From the NCBI GenBank assembly GCA_947473045.1, contig CANJCO010000041.1, positions 1 through 44,207 on the forward strand: a stretch of DNA of 44,207 nt, written 5' to 3'. This document shows positions 30,719-41,623 of the stretch, one piece after another. Position 1 is the stretch's first letter, and the number at the start of each line of letters is the position of its first letter. The position numbers and the translations under genes were made by a program. The notes beneath the pieces are model-generated. The model was not told the DNA's origin. It saw nothing but the letters and a program-made list of their open reading frames with translations, and made no database searches. Origin of the DNA: Myxococcales bacterium (GTDB taxonomy: Bacteria > Myxococcota_A > Polyangia > Polyangiales > Polyangiaceae).

Positions 30719-30850
30719 CTGCGAACATCATAGGCCGGTTGGGCTGGCATATCCATTGGGCGCAGGCAGTCTCTCCATGCTAAGTGCCGCGTCGCTCCAG
30801 CGCCTTCGCCAAACTCGGCGGGCGCGGCGGGCGCAACGCGGGAAATAGCT

Positions 30851-32551
30851 GTGATCCTCCTCGACAACGTCACCAAGCGATTCGGTCCGAAGATTCTCTT
30901 CGAGAACGTCTTCATGCAGTTCGACCCGGGCAAGCGCTACGGCCTGGTCGGAGCCAACGGCGCGGGGAAATCTACGCTGATCAAAATGCTCGGCGGCGCC
31001 GAAGACACCGACACGGGGTCGATCGAAATACCGCAGGCCTGCCGCCTCGGCGTGCTCAAGCAAAACCACTTCGAGTACGACAAGGAGCGCATCCTCGACG
31101 CCGTGCTCATGGGCAACAAGGCCCTGTGGGAAGCCATGCACGAGAAGGAAATCCTCCTCGCGGGCGACATCACCGACGAGATCGGCCTGCGTCTCGGCGA
31201 GCTCGAGGGAGTCATCGCTGAAGAAGACGGCTACATGGCAGAGAGCGAGGCGGCCGAGCTGCTCGAGGGCCTTGGCATCCTCGCGGCGACCCACGCCGAC
31301 ACCATGAGCAGCCTGCCGGCGGGCTACAAGCTGCGGGTGCTCATCGCTCAGGTGCTCTTCGGAAAGCCCGATGTGCTGCTGCTCGACGAGCCCACCAACC
31401 ATCTCGATCTCGACTCGATTCGCTGGCTCGAGAAGTTCCTCATCGACGAGTACAAAGGCACGCTCGTGGTCATCTCGCACGACCGCCACTTTCTCAACGC
31501 CGTGTGCACCCACGTCGCCGACGTCGACTACCAGACGATCACCGAATACACGGGCAATTATCAGGACTTCATCGAGCAGAAGTACGAAAACAAGCAGCGC
31601 GCTGAAGCTCAAAATGCGGCCGCAAAAAAGAAGATTGTCGAGCTGCAGGGCTTCGTTCAACGCTTCGGAGCGCACGCCAGCAAGTCGAGCCAGGCGCAGA
31701 GCCGACTCAAGCAAATCGACAAGCTCAAGGGCGAGATGCAGGGGCGCGGCGGCAAGCGCTCGAGCCTCGTGCGCCCGTTCATTCGCTTCGATTTCGAAAA
31801 GCCCAGCGGCCGCGACGTGCTCCGCATGGAAGACGTCTACAAGTCGTTCGAGCTCGAAAAGGGCGGCGACCGGCGCATCTTCGACGGCATCAGTCTGAGC
31901 CTCGCGCGCGGCGACAAGCTCGCCGTGATCGGACCGAACGGCATCGGCAAGTCAACGCTCCTCAAGCTCATGGTAGGCGCGTACAGCGACCTCGACGCCG
32001 ACACCAAAAAAGACGTCGTGAGCCCGGGCGCCGGTGAAATTCGCTGGGGCCACGACGTATCGGTCGGGTACTTCGCGCAAGACCACCACGAAGCCCTCGG
32101 GCACGCGAGCAAGGGCGTCACGGCGTTCGAGTGGCTCTACCAGTGGGACCAGAACGCGCCGCAAGAGCACATCCGCAGCATCATGGGTCGCCTGCTCTTC
32201 GCCGGAGAGGCCGCGCTCAAGCCCGTCGAGGCGCTTTCAGGAGGCGAGGCCGCGCGCCTGCTGATGTGCAAGCTGCTGCTGCAAAAGCACAATGTGCTGG
32301 TGCTCGACGAGCCGACCAACCACCTCGACATCGAGTCGATCGAGGGCCTGCTCGACGGCCTCAAGGGGTTCAAGGGCACGATCGTGGTCGTCAGCCACGA
32401 CCGTCACTTCGTGGGCGATTTGTGCACGCGCGTGGTCGAGCTGAAGCAGGGCACGTCGAAGAACGGCGAGCCGTGCTCGCTCGTCGACGACTTCAGCGGC
32501 TCCTACGAGGAGTTCCTCGACAAAGCCGGCCGCGACTACATGCGCAAGTAG
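30851..32551 (+). CDS. ybiT: ABC-F family ATPase, YbiT-type
   Basis: This 566-aa protein has two ABC modules and no membrane segment. Domain 1: Walker A GANGAGKST (34-42), a degenerate signature LPAGYKLRV, Walker B LLLDEPTNHLD, and ISHDRHFL. A linker of about 90 aa follows with the YbiT-type QGFVQRFGAHASKSSQAQSR. Domain 2: GPNGIGKST, LSGGEAARL and LVLDEPTNHLD. The sequence and spacing follow E. coli YbiT closely along the full length. ABC-F proteins bind the ribosomal E site and adjust translation. The start is GTG. It is divergent from the 1091-aa kinase and convergent with enolase, with a shared terminator between them. Confidence 0.93.
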   Translation: MILLDNVTKRFGPKILFENVFMQFDPGKRYGLVGANGAGKSTLIKMLGGAEDTDTGSIEIPQACRLGVLKQNHFEYDKERILDAVLMGNKALWEAMHEKEILLAGDITDEIGLRLGELEGVIAEEDGYMAESEAAELLEGLGILAATHADTMSSLPAGYKLRVLIAQVLFGKPDVLLLDEPTNHLDLDSIRWLEKFLIDEYKGTLVVISHDRHFLNAVCTHVADVDYQTITEYTGNYQDFIEQKYENKQRAEAQNAAAKKKIVELQGFVQRFGAHASKSSQAQSRLKQIDKLKGEMQGRGGKRSSLVRPFIRFDFEKPSGRDVLRMEDVYKSFELEKGGDRRIFDGISLSLARGDKLAVIGPNGIGKSTLLKLMVGAYSDLDADTKKDVVSPGAGEIRWGHDVSVGYFAQDHHEALGHASKGVTAFEWLYQWDQNAPQEHIRSIMGRLLFAGEAALKPVEALSGGEAARLLMCKLLLQKHNVLVLDEPTNHLDIESIEGLLDGLKGFKGTIVVVSHDRHFVGDLCTRVVELKQGTSKNGEPCSLVDDFSGSYEEFLDKAGRDYMRK

Positions 32552-32570
32552 CGCGGGCGGTCGCTGCGAA

Positions 32571-32616
32571 CGAAGGGCGCTGCGGGCAATCGAGCCTGCC
32601 GCGCCCTTCGCGTTTT
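32571..32616. terminator. Intrinsic terminator, likely bidirectional
   Basis: The arms CGAAGGGCGC (32571-32580) and GCGCCCTTCG (32601-32610) pair perfectly around a 20-base loop that can pair further (GCGGGCA with TGCCGC, with a bulge), and CGTTTTG follows. It sits 20 bp after the ABC-F stop and 6-12 bp past the enolase stop on the other strand, so it can end both convergent transcripts. Confidence 0.8.
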
Positions 32617-32621
32617 GTGCC

Positions 32622-36015
<3,394 letters not shown>

Positions 36016-36108
36016 CGAAACAGCCTTAGCCCAGCGCCTGCTGCGGTCCAAGCGGCAGGGGCATCCCAAGATTGGGCCGGGGCCGCGCGCATTTGCTACC
36101 CTCAAGAT

Positions 36109-38337
36109 GTGAGCCAGCCGCCGACGATTGCGAGAAAGCGCCGCGCGCCGAGCGACCGGCCTCCTCGGGAGCGGCTGCCGGTAGAGCTTCAGCTTGCCAT
36201 CGGGCCAACGGGCGTTGGTGTCGAGCTGGCGCATGCCGCAGAGCTCGAGCCGCTGCTCATCACCGAGCTGGCCGTGAGCTTGCCATCGGCGAAGTTCCCG
36301 ATCGACGTTTCGGGCGGCGTCAGCCGGTTTCGTCATACGCGCGGCGTTCTCGAGCGGCTGACGATCGAGCTCACGCTGGCGCAACTGGCGCGATGGGCCG
36401 CGCCGAAGCTTCGCGGGCTGCTCGGAACGACCGCGCCGCAGGTATTCATCGGCGTACGCAGCGGCGGCGCCACGTTCGGCGTCTACGACGAGCCGTCGGG
36501 CCGCGCGCTGGGGTTCGATTTGCTCGCGCTCGCGATCGGAGACGACCTGCACCTGTGCGCCGTCAACGCGCGCGGCCTCGCGCTGCACGAGCCCGCGGTG
36601 ACCCTCGCGATGCGCGCGTCACGCTCGCTCGTCGGAGGCGTCGCCGAAGCGAACGGCTCCGCGCTCGTGATCGCAGGGCTCGCGGGACGCATCGCCCGCA
36701 CGCTGCTGCCCGAAGCCGGCGCGCGTGCGCCCGAAGCCGGCGAGGTCCGGATCGCGTCGTTCGTCGGGGCAACCGATGTATGGATTCTGCACGCATCGCG
36801 CAAGGCCAGTCCCGGCGACGCCAATCCGGACGCCGTTCGCGCTCGGGAGGCTTGCGAACTCACCGCTGCCGCCGATGAAGCCCGCCATCTTGGGCAGCTC
36901 GAACGCGCCCGCGCACTCGACCTGCGCGCACTCGAACAGGCGCCGAGGCACGCAGAGATTTGCCGCCGCATCGCCGACCTCGACCGGCTGGCCGGCGGGC
37001 GCGCCGAGGCGGCGCAGGCGACGCTTGCCGAAGCGCATGGCCAAGCCCACTGCGGACTCCTGTCGGGCGAGCTCGCCGTCGAGGCCCTCGACGCGGCGCG
37101 CGCGATCGCGTCGCTCTCACGCGCGGCCGAGGCCGAGGTCATTCCGCAGCTCGCCGCGTGCGCCTTCGCTCGCGCCGCGGAGCTGACTCCCGGACACCAC
37201 GACGCGCTCGCGCTGCTCGACCGCGCCATCGCGCGCGCCCCGGCCTCCCCGCGCATGCGCCTCTCGCGACTGACGCGAAGACTCGCCGCCGGGCGCACCA
37301 AGGACGCAATGGCCGACGCCGAAGAGCTTGAGGCCATGGCGCGCGGCGCGCGGGCGAAGCACGAGGTCTGGCGAACGGTCGGCGAGCGATGGCACGCGGC
37401 GGGCCTCGCGTCAGAGGCTGGCGCGCTCTTCGAGCGGTCACTGCGCTACGTGCCCGACGATCCCGACGCCAGCGCCGGACTCGGCGCGACGCTGGTCGCC
37501 CAGGGAAAAGTGGCGCGCGGAGTCGCGCTCCTGACGCACGCAATTGAGTCGGCGTCCGGCGCGCGAGGGCACAGAGCGTCCGTCGCGGCGCGCTGGGTGG
37601 TCGATCTCGCCAAGGCGCTCGCCGACGCGCTCGCCGACAAGCCCGCCGCGATCGCGCGCGTGCGGTCGATCTCCGACGACGAGCCCGAAGCCATGGTCGC
37701 GCGCGGCCTCGAAGGGCGATGGCGGGCGGCGCTGGGAGATTTCGCCGGCGCACAAATCGCGTTCGCCGCAGCGCGGGATCTGGCCGCGTCGCGCCTCGAG
37801 GGCGATCCGTCGGCGAGCGCTGAAGAGCTCAAGCTGCTGCTGCTCGAAGGGGCTCGCTTCGAGCGCGACGTGCGCGGCGATCTCGCGTCGGCGCAGGCCC
37901 ATTTGCAGGTCGCCCTTCGCTTGCGCCCGCATGACGACGACGTGGCGACGGCCTACCGGGCCATCTGCGCCGAGCTCGCCCCTCCGATGGCGCGCGACGA
38001 TCACCACGCCACCACGCCTCCGCCCCCTGCCCCGCCCCAGGACGACGAATCGCGGGCCGAGTCGCTCATTCTCGCGCTTCGCGCCAATCCCGATGATGAC
38101 CGCGTGGTCGACGAACTCGTCGAGCTGCTGTCGCGACTCGGGCGCGGGTTCGAGCTCCTCGCCTTGTTGTCGGCGCGCATGGAAGAAGCCTCCCCCGCGC
38201 GCCGGATCAAGTTGATCCCGGCTCAACGCAGCGCGCTCAGCCGCATGCGTGAGGTCGCCATCGAGGAGGGGCGCGAGTTGGAGGCACAGCTGTTCGGCGA
38301 CGCCCTCGCCGCTCTGGACGACGAAGCGGCGCGCTAA
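36109..38337 (+). CDS. TPR-rich hypothetical protein
   Basis: The GTG at 36109 is the first start after the divergent helicase start (36015), so I use it over the long upstream frame, giving 742 aa. Residues 1-240 form a globular alpha/beta domain (LPVELQLAIGPTGVGVELA, VFIGVRSGGATFGVYDE). From about 245 to 740 the chain is helical with TPR-like pairs, for example AARHLGQLERARALDLRALEQAP and AGLASEAGALFERSLRYVPDDPDASAGLG. A Pro-rich hinge (TTPPPPAPPQ) splits off the last 110 residues. No signal peptide. Probably a cytoplasmic scaffold. Its TPR part resembles the gene at 41624. Function unknown. Confidence 0.72.
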   Translation: MSQPPTIARKRRAPSDRPPRERLPVELQLAIGPTGVGVELAHAAELEPLLITELAVSLPSAKFPIDVSGGVSRFRHTRGVLERLTIELTLAQLARWAAPKLRGLLGTTAPQVFIGVRSGGATFGVYDEPSGRALGFDLLALAIGDDLHLCAVNARGLALHEPAVTLAMRASRSLVGGVAEANGSALVIAGLAGRIARTLLPEAGARAPEAGEVRIASFVGATDVWILHASRKASPGDANPDAVRAREACELTAAADEARHLGQLERARALDLRALEQAPRHAEICRRIADLDRLAGGRAEAAQATLAEAHGQAHCGLLSGELAVEALDAARAIASLSRAAEAEVIPQLAACAFARAAELTPGHHDALALLDRAIARAPASPRMRLSRLTRRLAAGRTKDAMADAEELEAMARGARAKHEVWRTVGERWHAAGLASEAGALFERSLRYVPDDPDASAGLGATLVAQGKVARGVALLTHAIESASGARGHRASVAARWVVDLAKALADALADKPAAIARVRSISDDEPEAMVARGLEGRWRAALGDFAGAQIAFAAARDLAASRLEGDPSASAEELKLLLLEGARFERDVRGDLASAQAHLQVALRLRPHDDDVATAYRAICAELAPPMARDDHHATTPPPPAPPQDDESRAESLILALRANPDDDRVVDELVELLSRLGRGFELLALLSARMEEASPARRIKLIPAQRSALSRMREVAIEEGRELEAQLFGDALAALDDEAAR

Positions 38338-38338
38338 G

Positions 38339-38908
38339 TCACCCCGCAGCGAGCGCCGCGTGTACGGCCGCGATCGCGACGTCGACTTCGGCATCGGCGA
38401 GCCCGGAAGCCGCCGCGATCTTGCCAAGCACCACGCGTTCCTCGGGCCCGACTCCGCCGCTCGTCTCGGCAAGCAGCGCAGCGATCCGCACAATCTCGCG
38501 CGCGTGCTCCGGCTTCTTGCCGGCCATCGAGGCAACTGCTGAAACCCGCGCGTCGACGCCATCTTCGCTGAGCTGGTCGGCGAGATCGGCGACGAGCGCT
38601 GCGATTTGACCGCCGGCGACGACTCCGCTGCAGGCCTCGACGACGACCTTCTCGAACACGGCGCGCTCCGCCGGGTCAACGACCCCATCGGCGGCCGCCA
38701 CGAGGTAGGCGCCTTCGACGATCGCCTCGAACAAGGCCATCGCGCTCGGATCGAACCCCGTTGGCACCGTCGCCTCGGAAGCAGGACGCAGCCCGTACGA
38801 GGCTGCCGCGAGCGTGAGGATGCTCACATTGGCCTCGCCCGCGTGAGCCGCGCGCGTCGACCGCGCGACCTTCGCGAGGAGCCCGACCTGCTTGTCATTG
38901 ATCTGCAT
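38339..38908 (-). CDS. TerB-like (tellurite-resistance fold) protein
   Basis: The 189-aa product is all-helical, with paired acidic EF-like stretches typical of TerB domains: AYLVAAADGVVDPAERAVFEKVV in the middle and LAETSGGVGPEERVVLGKIAAA near the end. TerB-fold proteins bind metal through these acidic loops. Here there is no other ter gene, so tellurite resistance is not implied. The gene is convergent with the TPR gene, the two stops being one base apart. Its start lies 57 bp from the left end of the second structured repeat. Confidence 0.8.
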   Translation of the reverse strand: MQINDKQVGLLAKVARSTRAAHAGEANVSILTLAAASYGLRPASEATVPTGFDPSAMALFEAIVEGAYLVAAADGVVDPAERAVFEKVVVEACSGVVAGGQIAALVADLADQLSEDGVDARVSAVASMAGKKPEHAREIVRIAALLAETSGGVGPEERVVLGKIAAASGLADAEVDVAIAAVHAALAAG

Positions 38909-38965
38909 TTGGATTGCCCAACGCTACAACGGGTGGGCGACTGCTGGCGAACAATCGCGGCCTGC

Positions 38966-39116
38966 TATCAGGGTGTTTGAAAAACACCCTGCCAGGAATT
39001 GGCGAAGCCAATTGCGTGGGGTGGGGACCGGCGAAAAAACGCGTTTTTCGGGGCGGGGAGGTGCATACCTCCCCGAGCTGAAAGGCTAGCAGGCCGCTGC
39101 TTCAACGGCCTGCTAG
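38966..39116. repeat. Five-hairpin structured repeat, copy 2
   Basis: A 151-bp copy in the same orientation as 18083-18234, with about four differences over the shared 113-bp core. Stem 1 is CAGGGTGTTT/AAACACCCTG (38969-38978/38982-38991). Stems 2-4 are conserved. Stem 5 is now perfect over 11 bp (CTAGCAGGCCG, 39086-39096, with 39106-39116), where copy 1 had a weaker version. The 10-base CGGCCTGCTA occurs at 38958-38967 and 39106-39115, flanking the core as a direct repeat. The TAG stop of the gene at 39113 lies in the right arm of stem 5. Confidence 0.85.
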
Positions 39117-41059
39117 TGGCACGATCCGCCTGCGTTCGACCCGGTCGCGCAAAGCTGGGGCGGTAAGTACAGCTGAAATCGGCCCGCGCCGTCGGTCAGA
39201 GCCCGACCCACGAGGCGCGACGCCAGCAGCGCGCCGTCAGCCTCGCGGGCGGGCGCTTGCGCGGCGTCACGCGGCAACATGTACGCGCTGACGATCGCCC
39301 GCGGGATCGGATTGTTCGAATCGTCCGTAAGGCGCCACGGAACAGCCAGCGGTGGCGCGACGATCAGGTCAGGCAAGTCGATGTCCGTTTGTACGACGGG
39401 ATGCTTGAGGCTCACCTGCCACGGAAAACGACTGCCCTCGGCAGGGCGCACCGTGATGTCGACTTCACCCGGATCGACGGCCAGATCGAAGCGCCCCTGC
39501 TCGTCGATTGCAGATGCGGTCTCGCGCGGCCACGACAGCGAGGCCGTCTCGACATCGCGAGCGATGAGATCGACGTAGCGATCCGCAGACGGGGTCGCGA
39601 CGACGATCCCCCCCGCAACAGGCCGGCCGTCGAAGGTCACGGCGCGACCGCGCACGTGCGCACGAACGCCGACGGCGAGCGAGCGACCACGCTGCACCGC
39701 GGGGGTCGAAGCGACGGACGTCGCCTTGCGCGTTCGCGCGAGTGCCGGATCGCGCGGCGTAATCCAAACCGTGTAGTTTCGACCCGGCGGCAACAGCACG
39801 GAGTAGGCGCCACCTTCGTCGGTCTGCGCGAAGACGCGGTAGGTCAGGTCGTTGGCAAACGGGTCGGCTTCGCCTTCGGCTTCTACGTTGCTGTCGACAT
39901 CGAGACCGACGTCGAACACCAGCGCGGCCGGCGTCGGTACGCCCTGCGCGACGACCAGACCCTCCACGCGAACGGGCGCGGGCACCTTCGGATAAACGGG
40001 ATCCTGAACGTCGCCTCCGACGTAACCTACGACGAGACTCGGAAGCGCCACGGCGTCATCGGGCGGCGTCAGCAACAGCGACAGCTGAGTCTCTTCGGGA
40101 TCCTTCGCGCTGCGGGCAACATAGGGCGCGAAGGTCTCGCCGCTCGCCCCGGCCAGCGTCATCACATTCGAGATGCGATGTCCGCCCGGCCACGAGACGA
40201 CCTGCGCCCGAAAACCAGCCAGCGAAGGCGCCCCGGGCCTGGCGCCGAAGGTGACCTTTCGGGAGCTGACGGAGGATAGCGCGGTGTCGAGCCGCGCAGT
40301 GTCCGGGAGCGGACGCCGCAAGTCGGCGACGGTCTCGGCCGCGCCGCTGACGCTCGGGCTGGCGACGAACGGCGGGAACGCGCTGTCGAAAGGAGCAAGC
40401 GGTCGCAGCGAAAACCGGTAGTCGACGAGCCCGTCCTGCGCGCTCGTTCCCTGCAAAAAAACCTCGTAGCCGATCGCCGCGCCGCCGCCCGGCCCCGGCG
40501 CCCCGCCAACAGGGGTGGACGTCGCTTCGGTCGGTGCGATTGGAATGCCCCGAAACAGCGCTGGCAGCGCCACGGCATCGCTCACGGCGTCCCGCCACCG
40601 GGGTTCGAACTGAGCGACCACCGGAAGCGTGGTGGCTCCGGCGCAGCTGGCCGGATCGCATAATCCCGACGGTGGCCAAAGTTGCGTTGCCGCAGCATCG
40701 CCCACCTGCAGAACTCCGCGGGCACCCGACCGCGAAGGCATGGGCAGGCACGTTCCGGCGCACGACGCCGGCGCCCTGCTGTGCAGCGACGTCACTTGCG
40801 AGGGAGAGAGCGCGAAGATCATCCCCGGCGCGCGGAAGTTCCCAACCGGGATTTGCACGACGAGCGAAAAGTTGGTCGGCGCGACATCGGTGACGCACGC
40901 TCCCGAAATGCAGCGGGCGGGCGCCAGCGAACCCGGCTCCGCGAGCGGGCAGGAATCAGCGCACACGTTGACAGGCGCCGATATTCCGCCCGTAGCGGGC
41001 GCCGCTTCGCAGGCGAGCACAACTACTGCGACGCCGGCCAGGCCCCTGACGAGCCTCAC
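39113..41059 (-). CDS. Large lipoprotein with carboxypeptidase-regulatory-like domains
   Basis: The GTG at 41059 overlaps the stop of the upstream gene as GTGA and gives a lipoprotein signal (MRLVRGLAGVAVVVLAC); the longer frame has no signal at its start. The product is 648 aa. The first part has cysteines in CADSCPLAEPG and CISGACVTD. From about 370 on there are beta domains of the carboxypeptidase-regulatory type: VRVEGLVVAQGVPTPAALVF, GGAYSVLLPPGRNYTVWI, VRGRAVTFDGRPVAGGIV. It ends with a further such unit and a cysteine pair. Probably exposed on the cell surface. The coding end lies in the structured repeat. Confidence 0.78.
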   Translation of the reverse strand: MRLVRGLAGVAVVVLACEAAPATGGISAPVNVCADSCPLAEPGSLAPARCISGACVTDVAPTNFSLVVQIPVGNFRAPGMIFALSPSQVTSLHSRAPASCAGTCLPMPSRSGARGVLQVGDAAATQLWPPSGLCDPASCAGATTLPVVAQFEPRWRDAVSDAVALPALFRGIPIAPTEATSTPVGGAPGPGGGAAIGYEVFLQGTSAQDGLVDYRFSLRPLAPFDSAFPPFVASPSVSGAAETVADLRRPLPDTARLDTALSSVSSRKVTFGARPGAPSLAGFRAQVVSWPGGHRISNVMTLAGASGETFAPYVARSAKDPEETQLSLLLTPPDDAVALPSLVVGYVGGDVQDPVYPKVPAPVRVEGLVVAQGVPTPAALVFDVGLDVDSNVEAEGEADPFANDLTYRVFAQTDEGGAYSVLLPPGRNYTVWITPRDPALARTRKATSVASTPAVQRGRSLAVGVRAHVRGRAVTFDGRPVAGGIVVATPSADRYVDLIARDVETASLSWPRETASAIDEQGRFDLAVDPGEVDITVRPAEGSRFPWQVSLKHPVVQTDIDLPDLIVAPPLAVPWRLTDDSNNPIPRAIVSAYMLPRDAAQAPAREADGALLASRLVGRALTDGAGRFQLYLPPQLCATGSNAGGSCH

Positions 41060-41619
41060 TCGATGGCTCCGTCGAGCGAAGACGCGGCATCGATGAATGC
41101 GGCGGCGTCGGGCGCGCCTCCCTCGAATCCGGGGCAGCCCGCGTAGGCGCCGCGCGGCTGGTAGAACCACGTCTCGACATCGCCGTCGTTGGCTTTCGGC
41201 GTCTGATTGACCTCGAATTCATAGGCTACGAACAGCGTGACGGTGTGGCACGCACGCGGATCTCCGAGGAGCGTGTTCGATAGCGAAAAATCAACGAACC
41301 GTCGCGTCGACGTGCCCGCTATCGGAGGGAGATCCGTGTCGGGACGGCCCGCGATCAGAGCCTGATCGTGGCCGTAGTCGACGAACACCCGCCACCGAAG
41401 CGTCTCATCCGCCTCCGCCTCGACCGGCACCACAAAGCTCGTCGACTCCGCGAGATCTGTTAGGACGACGCTCGACGGCGGCGAAACCGATGCGGCGACA
41501 ATGGACGGGCGCCGCGGCGGCGGCACGGGCAGCTCGGGCAGCGGCTCAACGAGCACGCACGCGGCCATCGCGGCAAGCGCAGAGCCAAGGCACACCGCGG
41601 CGACGAGACGTCGATGCAT
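41056..41619 (-). CDS. Hypothetical lipoprotein
   Basis: Starting at 41619 gives the lipoprotein signal MHRRLVAAVCLGSALAAMAAC and a 187-aa product; an ATG at 41637 is possible. The mature protein is beta-rich with a Pro-rich start (LPELPVPPPRRP), an Ig-like core (LRWRVFVDYGHD, FVDFSLSNTLLG, TVTLFVAYEFEV) and an acidic Ala/Asp tail. It lies four bases after the upstream TPR gene and overlaps the next lipoprotein by four bases, so three genes share a transcript. No family is recognised. Confidence 0.75.
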   Translation of the reverse strand: MHRRLVAAVCLGSALAAMAACVLVEPLPELPVPPPRRPSIVAASVSPPSSVVLTDLAESTSFVVPVEAEADETLRWRVFVDYGHDQALIAGRPDTDLPPIAGTSTRRFVDFSLSNTLLGDPRACHTVTLFVAYEFEVNQTPKANDGDVETWFYQPRGAYAGCPGFEGGAPDAAAFIDAASSLDGAIE

Positions 41620-41623
41620 GTCG

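Noticed and set aside
38339-38908. Tellurite resistance locus
   Set aside because: Only a TerB-like fold is present; no terA, terC, terD or terE neighbours.
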